Shown one piece after another: positions 56,957 to 64,000 of a stretch of 64,000 bases of DNA. A model generated the notes under the pieces. The model saw only the letters and a program-made list of their open reading frames with translations. It was not told where the DNA came from and made no database searches. Position numbers and translations under genes: made by a program. The number at the start of each line of letters is the position of its first letter. The first letter of the stretch is position 1. This stretch comes from Ahrensia sp. Its GTDB lineage: Bacteria > Pseudomonadota > Alphaproteobacteria > Rhizobiales > Rhizobiaceae. The stretch lies in the NCBI GenBank assembly GCA_002706335.1, contig PAKZ01000009.1, positions 62,001-126,000 on the forward strand, written 5' to 3'.

Positions 56957-57781
56957 ATGACCGACCTGGCGAACCGCTCCCTCGACCGGGGAATTACAAT
57001 TCTGGAGTCACTCGCGCGCAACGGCGCGAGTTCGCTCGCGGATCTGCATCGCGACACCGGCATCGCCAAATCGACCATCAGGCGGCTGCTGGGCACGTTG
57101 ATACAGCATCGCCTTGTGCGCCGCTCGGTCGCCGACGGCCTTTACCGCGTGACGATTCCCCTCCCCGCCGGCGCCGGCGAACCCATCCCGCATGAAATGG
57201 CGAGCCTGACCGATGTCGCCATGCCGCGCGCCGTGGAACTCACGAAAAAACTGGAATGGCCATCGGACATCCACGTACTCGACGGCCTATGCATGCGCAT
57301 CGTGGATTCGACACGACCGCTCAGCCCGTTTCACATGTATCGCGGCATCATCAATCGCAGGATAAACATGTTCGGATCGGCGACCGGAATGGCTTGCCTG
57401 GCGGTTCGCACCAACGAGGAGATCGCCGAATACGATCGCCTGACCGCCGGCAACATGTCATTGGGTCTGTCGCGGTTTGGCTTCACGCTGAAACAATTCA
57501 TGCCGGAGATCGAAAAGGCCCGCGCCCGGGGTTTCGGCACGCGCCTTGGGGTCTATCGCGGCGAAACCATGCTCGATGACGGGCTGGCAGCAATTGCCGT
57601 ACCCATCAATGTCTACGGACAACCAAACGCCGCGATCAGCATGATCTGGCCCCGCGCTTTCCAGGATCCCAGGGAATTCGCAAAACGCCATCTGGCACCG
57701 CTCAAGAAGGCCGCCGAGAGCATCGCCGCGGACCTGGTCAGACTGTTCCCGCAAGACGCGAAAACCGCACGTCGCAAGTGA
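56957..57781 (+). CDS. IclR-family transcriptional regulator
   Basis: This is a 274-residue regulator with an N-terminal winged helix (about residues 8-70; LADLHRDTGIAKSTIRRLLGTL) and the C-terminal IclR effector domain (about 85-260), which includes the GSATGMACLA segment and a late YGQPNAAISM strand. It is divergent from the TAXI-TRAP/sulfatase operon with a perfect palindrome between them, so it very likely controls that operon in response to the transported solute or its product. It ends four bases from the convergent pyrG gene. Confidence 0.92.
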   Translation: MTDLANRSLDRGITILESLARNGASSLADLHRDTGIAKSTIRRLLGTLIQHRLVRRSVADGLYRVTIPLPAGAGEPIPHEMASLTDVAMPRAVELTKKLEWPSDIHVLDGLCMRIVDSTRPLSPFHMYRGIINRRINMFGSATGMACLAVRTNEEIAEYDRLTAGNMSLGLSRFGFTLKQFMPEIEKARARGFGTRLGVYRGETMLDDGLAAIAVPINVYGQPNAAISMIWPRAFQDPREFAKRHLAPLKKAAESIAADLVRLFPQDAKTARRK

Positions 57782-57784
57782 AGA

Positions 57785-59437
<1,653 letters not shown>

Positions 59438-59451
59438 TTATGATTCCGCAA

Positions 59452-59494
59452 AGAAAAAATCGCCTCGCGCGGACTTACCCACACGAGGCGATTT
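59452..59494 (-). terminator. Rho-independent terminator after secG
   Basis: The eleven-base arms AAATCGCCTCG (59457-59467) and CGAGGCGATTT (59484-59494) pair across a 16-base loop. On the minus strand the stem is followed by a T-run (A-run just left of 59457), so it ends the tpiA-secG transcript before pyrG. Confidence 0.8.
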
Positions 59495-59510
59495 GTTTGG
59501 AGCGTCTGCG

Positions 59511-59924
59511 CTAGTTGTTCGGGATCGCCGGAGCAGCAGGTGCCTCTGGCGCGGCGGCGCCATCGGAGGGAGCCGCCTCTTCCGCCCCGCCAAGCATATC
59601 CAGCACACCACCTTGCGACGGAACTTCCGTTGAATTGCCGCTGTTCTGGTCGCCCTGCACGGCGGCCGGAACGCGATCCAGAATATCGGTGGGATTTTCG
59701 CCGTACCGGGCAAGAACGCCGAGCGCGATGGATGTGATGAAGAAGCCGGCCGCCAGGATCGATGTGGTACGGGTCAACGTATCGGCTGCGCCGCGCGCTG
59801 ACATGAAACCGCCGGAACCGCCGCCGCCCATTCCGAGCGCGCCGCCTTCGGAGCGCTGCAGAAGTACGACGCCGACAAGGGCGACCACAATCATGAGGTG
59901 GATGACGATCAGGACGGTTTGCAT
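59511..59924 (-). CDS. secG: Preprotein translocase subunit SecG
   Basis: This is a 137-residue inner-membrane subunit of the SecYEG channel. It has two transmembrane helices (about residues 3-22 and 53-72) with the conserved VLLQRSEGGALGMGGG loop between them, and TLTRTTSILA before the second helix. The C-terminal tail of about 60 residues, rich in Ala, Pro and Glu, is typical of alphaproteobacteria. It follows tpiA on the same strand. Confidence 0.95.
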   Translation of the reverse strand: MQTVLIVIHLMIVVALVGVVLLQRSEGGALGMGGGGSGGFMSARGAADTLTRTTSILAAGFFITSIALGVLARYGENPTDILDRVPAAVQGDQNSGNSTEVPSQGGVLDMLGGAEEAAPSDGAAAPEAPAAPAIPNN

Positions 59925-60001
59925 GAACTGTTCTTGCTATTTGATGTGACCGCGGGTCTCTACACGTTCGCAGTCAGGATTTGAAGGGCCAATTCGGGCG
60001 G

Positions 60002-60763
60002 TTATGAGCCAATTCCTTCACAAATGGCCAGGAAGTCGGCTGCTTTCAAGCTCGCGCCCCCTATCAGACCGCCATCAACATGCGGAATCGCGAAAATCTC
60101 GGCCGCATTGCCGGGCTTCACCGACCCGCCATAAAGGATGCGCACCAATGAGCCCTCTTCGCCGAAACGCGAGGCCATGGGTTCCCTGATAAAGGCGTGC
60201 ATCGCGGCGATGTCGTCGCTGGACGGCACCAGACCGGTGCCAATCGCCCAGACTGGCTCGTAAGCGATTACGGTGGTGTCGGCCTTCATGCCGTCCGGCA
60301 CCGAACCGGATATCTGCGTTCCGACAACATCCTGGGCTTTGCCGGCTTCCCGTTCTTCGCGCGTCTCGCCGACGCAGATGATTGCCGTCAGACCTGCGCG
60401 CCAGGCCGCTGCGGCCTTGGCCTGCACGATCGCATCGGTCTCGCCGTGATCGGTACGGCGTTCGGAATGGCCGACAATGACCGACTTCGCGCCGGCATCG
60501 GCGATCATCTCTGCGGATACATCGCCGGTATGTGCGCCGCTTTCCTTCTCATGGCAGTCCTCCGCTCCGATAGCCAACGCGCTTTCGGCCGCAACGCCGG
60601 CCGCACGTTCGATCAGCGTCGAGGGCACGCACAGCAGCGTTTCATGCGGTAGCGTCGATTCGGCGTCGAGTCCGGCACAAACGTCGCGAATCTCATCGAG
60701 CGAAGCGGCGGTTCCGTTCATCTTCCAGTTTCCGGCAACAAGTGGTGTCACACCCGGCGTCAT
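60002..60763 (-). CDS. tpiA: Triosephosphate isomerase
   Basis: This is a 253-residue TIM barrel interconverting dihydroxyacetone phosphate and glyceraldehyde 3-phosphate. The catalytic lysine is in AGNWKMNGT (about residue 13), the histidine in IVGHSERR and the glutamate in [11 protein letters not shown]; the phosphate loop is [10 protein letters not shown]. It is the first gene of the tpiA-secG unit, divergent from ppiD. Confidence 0.97.
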   Translation of the reverse strand: MTPGVTPLVAGNWKMNGTAASLDEIRDVCAGLDAESTLPHETLLCVPSTLIERAAGVAAESALAIGAEDCHEKESGAHTGDVSAEMIADAGAKSVIVGHSERRTDHGETDAIVQAKAAAAWRAGLTAIICVGETREEREAGKAQDVVGTQISGSVPDGMKADTTVIAYEPVWAIGTGLVPSSDDIAAMHAFIREPMASRFGEEGSLVRILYGGSVKPGNAAEIFAIPHVDGGLIGGASLKAADFLAICEGIGS

Positions 60764-60890
60764 CGCTTTTCCTTTCCATTTGTTGACGCTCCTGTTACCG
60801 CCTTGGGCCCGAAAGGAAAAGACCGGTGTGCGCTTGCGTCGCTTTGCGCGCGCCCATAAAAAGCCGGAAACGAAAACAGGTTACTCCAGA

Positions 60891-62780
60891 ATGCTCGACG
60901 GTCTCCGCAAATCCTCCAAGTCCTGGGTCGCCAAGGCGCTACTGCTGTTGCTCCTCGCGAGCTTCGCAGTGTGGGGCGTATCAGGGTCAATGTTATCAGG
61001 CGGAGCCTCTAATGCGGTGCTGACGGCGGGAGAAACCAAGGTTTCAGCAGTGGATTACCGCCTGGCTTACGACCGGCAGATGGTCATCCTGTCGCGCCAG
61101 CTGGGAGAACGCCTCACCCGCGACCAAGCGCGCCAGTTCGGCATCGAGCAGGCCGTGCTCGGCCAGATGGTCGCGGGCGCGGTACTCGACGAGCAATCCC
61201 GCGTTATGAATCTCGGGCTCTCCAAGGATCGGCTGGCGACACTGGTCGCGGACGATCCGACCTTCCAGGGCGTGAACGGTCAGTTCAGCCGCGACACATT
61301 CCGTCAGGTTCTGCGCACGATCGGGATGAGCGAGGACGATTATATCCGCAATCGGCAGGACGTGGCGATACGCCAGCAGATCGTGGAGGCAGTCTCCGAC
61401 GGAATCGAAGTCCCGCAGGTAATGCTGGAAGCATTCGCCAAACACACAGGCGAAAAGCGCGATGTTGAGTATTTCTTTGTCGGCGAAAGCGCGATCGAAC
61501 CGGTTTCCGCACCGAGCGACGACGTGTTGCAGGCATATTTCGAGGCCAACAAGGCCGCTTACCGCGCTCCGGAATATCGCAAGATCAACTTCGTGCGGCT
61601 CACGCCCGATGCGATCGTGGATGAAGCGTCTGTGCCCGAAGCCGATGTACGCGCCGACTACGAGGCGCGGCGGGACCGCTACAGTACACCCGAAACCCGC
61701 GCCGTCGAGCAACTTGTCTTTTCGGATCAAACCGCCGCTGACGCCGCCTATGAACGCATCCTTGCAGGCCAGAGCTTCGAGGATGCGGTCGCCGATGCCG
61801 GCAAGACGATGTCCGATGTTCAGATCGGGACCATGTCGAAATCGGACCTGCCGGATCAGGCGATCGCCGATGCAGCATTTTCGCTCTCCAAACCCGGCGA
61901 TGTTAGCGGCGTGATCGATGGTACATTCGGGCCGGTGATAGTCCGCGTCACTGAAATCAATCCGGAATCGGTCAAGCCGATCGAAGAGGTCAGTGCCGAC
62001 ATTCGCCGCGAACTGGCGATGGTTACGGCAAACGACACGCTGCTGGATATTCACGACGCCTATGAGGACGCCCGCGCAGCAGGCGAAACCATGCAGGAAG
62101 CCGCGGCCGACCAGAAACTAAAGATGCAGACGATCGATGTCGATACCGATGGCAACGCCCCGTCAGGCGAACCAGTGGCGAGCATTCCTGAGCAGCGGGA
62201 TTTGATCGCCGCCGCATTCGAGGCCGAGGAAGGAGCGGAGAATTCGCCGCTCAACGCGGCCGATTCCGGTTTCCTTTGGTATGAGGTTGCGGGGATCACG
62301 CCGGCGCGCGACAGGACATTCGACGAAATTCGCGAGCGCGTAACGGCGGACTGGATCGCAGATGAAACCGACAAGCGCATCTCGGAACAGGCAAAGGCGC
62401 TGGCCGACCGCATGGACAATGGCGAAACGCTGACCCAGGTTGCCGAAGCAGAAGGCTTCACAGTAGAGACGAAGTACGGTCTGCAGCGTGGCGGCAATGA
62501 CGGCGATTTCGGCGCTGGCGGGATCACGGAGATCTTCAATGGGGGTCCGGAGCACAAAGGAACCGTCGCATCGCCCTCCGGCAATGGCTATATCGTTTAC
62601 GCAGTCAGCGCCGTCACCCAACCGGTCGGCGGGATTGAGACACTGGGCGCGAATGTGCGCGACACGATCAAACAGTCGATTTCGGACGACCTGCTTGACC
62701 AGTTGGTCGCCAAGCTCCAAACGATCTACCCGGTTCGGGTAAACCAGAGCGCACTCGAACGCGCTTTGGGTACACAGTAG
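60891..62780 (+). CDS. ppiD: PpiD/SurA-type periplasmic peptidyl-prolyl isomerase
   Basis: This is a 629-residue membrane-anchored folding factor. An N-terminal cytoplasmic tip ([15 protein letters not shown]) precedes one transmembrane helix (about residues 16-35). The SurA_N-type chaperone region (about 40-170, [23 protein letters not shown]) and a parvulin-like PPIC domain (about 240-350) follow. The frame is open far upstream, but ATG 60891 begins the anchor. In Hyphomicrobiales ppiD commonly precedes trpD, as here (10-base gap). Confidence 0.92.
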   Translation: MLDGLRKSSKSWVAKALLLLLLASFAVWGVSGSMLSGGASNAVLTAGETKVSAVDYRLAYDRQMVILSRQLGERLTRDQARQFGIEQAVLGQMVAGAVLDEQSRVMNLGLSKDRLATLVADDPTFQGVNGQFSRDTFRQVLRTIGMSEDDYIRNRQDVAIRQQIVEAVSDGIEVPQVMLEAFAKHTGEKRDVEYFFVGESAIEPVSAPSDDVLQAYFEANKAAYRAPEYRKINFVRLTPDAIVDEASVPEADVRADYEARRDRYSTPETRAVEQLVFSDQTAADAAYERILAGQSFEDAVADAGKTMSDVQIGTMSKSDLPDQAIADAAFSLSKPGDVSGVIDGTFGPVIVRVTEINPESVKPIEEVSADIRRELAMVTANDTLLDIHDAYEDARAAGETMQEAAADQKLKMQTIDVDTDGNAPSGEPVASIPEQRDLIAAAFEAEEGAENSPLNAADSGFLWYEVAGITPARDRTFDEIRERVTADWIADETDKRISEQAKALADRMDNGETLTQVAEAEGFTVETKYGLQRGGNDGDFGAGGITEIFNGGPEHKGTVASPSGNGYIVYAVSAVTQPVGGIETLGANVRDTIKQSISDDLLDQLVAKLQTIYPVRVNQSALERALGTQ

Positions 62781-62790
62781 AAGAGTTCTC

Positions 62791-63810
62791 ATGGACGATT
62801 TGAGACCGTTCATCGCCAAGGCCGCCAATGGCGAGCCGCTAACGCAGCGGGAAGCGCGCGACGCTTTCGATGTGATGATGTCTGGCAATGCGACGCCGTC
62901 CCAAATTGGCGGCTTTCTGATGGCGTTGCGCGTGCGCGGCGAAACGGTTGACGAAATTACCGGGGCGGTCACCGTGATGCGCGAGAAGATGACGCGCGTC
63001 AAAGCGCCACAAGGCGCGATCGATATTGTCGGAACCGGCGGCGACAACTCCGGTAGCTACAATGTTTCGACCTGTGCGGCCTTCATTGCATGCGGCGCTG
63101 GCGCGGTAGTGGCCAAGCACGGCAACCGGTCGCTATCGTCAAAATCCGGCTCTGCGGAGGCGCTGGCCGAACTGGGTTTCGACCTCGACGCCAAGCCGGA
63201 CACGATCGGTCGTTGCATTGCCGAAGGCGGGCTCGGCTTCATGTTCGCGCCGGCGCACCACGCCGCCATGCGCCATGTCGGACCTTCGCGGGTGGAACTC
63301 GGTACGCGTACGATCTTCAACCTGCTCGGCCCCCTTTCCAATCCCGCCAGCGTCAAGCGGCAAATCGTCGGGGTCTTCGCACCCGAATGGGTGGAGCCGT
63401 TGGCTCATGTGCTGAAAGCGCTCGGATCGGAACATGTTTGGGTCGTCTTCGGCGAAGGATTGGACGAATTGACGACGGCCGGCACGACACAGGTCGCCGA
63501 ATTGAAGAACGGCGTGATTTCCACCTTTTCGCTGACGCCTGAAGAGATCGGCTTGCACCGCGTCGGTATCGAGGATTTGAAGGGCAGCGACCCGAAGTCG
63601 AATGCGCGGGCTTTGCGCGAAGTGCTGGACGGCGAAAAGAACCCCTATCGCGACATTGCCTGCCTCAACGCCGCCGCCGGCCTCGTCGTTGCCGGTCTCG
63701 CTACCGACCTGTCGCAGGGGCTCACACAAGCTTTCGCATCAATCGACAGCGGAAAGGCCAAGGCCGCCGCCGAGAAGACAGCGGCGCTTTCGCGTGGCGA
63801 GAAAGTTTAA
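62791..63810 (+). CDS. trpD: Anthranilate phosphoribosyltransferase
   Basis: This 339-residue enzyme transfers phosphoribose from PRPP to anthranilate in tryptophan synthesis. The PRPP site motifs are [16 protein letters not shown] (about residues 78-93) and [15 protein letters not shown] (about residues 109-123). The remaining structure ([14 protein letters not shown]) is standard for TrpD. It stands between ppiD and trpC. Confidence 0.97.
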   Translation: MDDLRPFIAKAANGEPLTQREARDAFDVMMSGNATPSQIGGFLMALRVRGETVDEITGAVTVMREKMTRVKAPQGAIDIVGTGGDNSGSYNVSTCAAFIACGAGAVVAKHGNRSLSSKSGSAEALAELGFDLDAKPDTIGRCIAEGGLGFMFAPAHHAAMRHVGPSRVELGTRTIFNLLGPLSNPASVKRQIVGVFAPEWVEPLAHVLKALGSEHVWVVFGEGLDELTTAGTTQVAELKNGVISTFSLTPEEIGLHRVGIEDLKGSDPKSNARALREVLDGEKNPYRDIACLNAAAGLVVAGLATDLSQGLTQAFASIDSGKAKAAAEKTAALSRGEKV

Positions 63811-63823
63811 CTGAATTATACAA

Positions 63824-64000
63824 ATGACTGATATCCTGAAGAAAATCGAGGCGTACAAGCGCGAGGAAATCGCGGCAGCAAAGGCTTCTATGCCGCTCGC
63901 CGACCTTCAGGCCCGCATTGCGGATACGGAGCCGCCGCGGGGGTTTTTCAAGGCGCTGCAGGAGCGAAAAATGGCCGGCGAATTCGGCTTGATCTCGGAA
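63824..64000 (+). CDS. trpC: Indole-3-glycerol phosphate synthase (3' partial)
   Basis: The first 59 residues of TrpC are present before the window ends. The start [20 protein letters not shown] and the stretch PPRGFFKAL, just before the first barrel strand, are typical. It lies 13 bases after trpD. The rest of the barrel, with the catalytic lysines, is outside the window. Confidence 0.93.
   Translation, partial: MTDILKKIEAYKREEIAAAKASMPLADLQARIADTEPPRGFFKALQERKMAGEFGLISE

Overview
The window looks like chromosomal DNA from an alphaproteobacterium of the Hyphomicrobiales (Rhizobiales), probably a marine or salt-tolerant one. Three things point there: the core gene orders dacC-tmk-holB-metG-tatD-MBL and ppiD-trpD-trpC, the many solute transporters (BMP-type ABC, peptide-type ABC, TAXI-TRAP), and a glucosylglycerol osmolyte operon. 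I see no rRNA, CRISPR array or prophage. There is one tRNA gene, tRNA-Ser(UGA), and one decayed IS3-family element. The assignment to an order is an inference from gene content; no database was searched.

Layout. 1-4.4 kb: BMP-family (nucleoside-type) ABC importer, cut at the left edge and closed by a clear terminator. 4.4-9.2 kb (minus strand): gpsA, a HAD phosphatase, ggpS and a GT87 membrane glycosyltransferase, read as a glucosylglycerol synthesis operon. 9.7-19.8 kb: a hypoxia/energy island of PEP synthase, PfkB sugar kinase, glucokinase, two tandem-domain universal stress proteins, an Fe-S type FNR regulator and a P-type cation ATPase. Four near-perfect FNR boxes lie upstream of its transcription units. 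20.2-22.5 kb: TetR regulator, MipA/OmpV outer-membrane protein, IS3 remnant.

22.5-38.4 kb is the most unusual part: two divergent operons that look like one uptake and catabolism system. The minus-strand operon has a fused DppD-DppF ATPase, hydantoin-type racemase, cyclic amidohydrolase, DapA-like aldolase, SDR, MalY-type C-S lyase and GntR regulator. The plus-strand operon has a rhodanese, periplasmic binding protein, two permeases, a second binding-protein-like protein with no signal peptide, a VOC protein, and a P-loop NTPase fused to an FGE/SUMF1 domain. Several of the enzymes lack standard catalytic residues. The substrate is unknown; the C-S lyase and rhodanese suggest a sulfur-containing compound.

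38.4-48.5 kb: tRNA-Ser, a small exported protein, rlpA, dacC, tmk, holB, metG, a glycosyltransferase-like/FkbM methyltransferase inserted in the operon, tatD, an MBL hydrolase and a YbaK deacylase. 48.5-52.2 kb: a single reading frame joining a MarR regulator to a GH13 amylase behind a perfect palindrome, an ArsR repressor with the BigR/SqrR persulfide-sensor cysteine spacing, a 42-residue membrane protein and an EEP-family phosphodiesterase. 52.2-57.8 kb: sulfatase plus TAXI-TRAP transporter, divergent from an IclR regulator over a 21-bp perfect palindrome. 57.8-64 kb: core genes pyrG, secG, tpiA, ppiD, trpD and the start of trpC.
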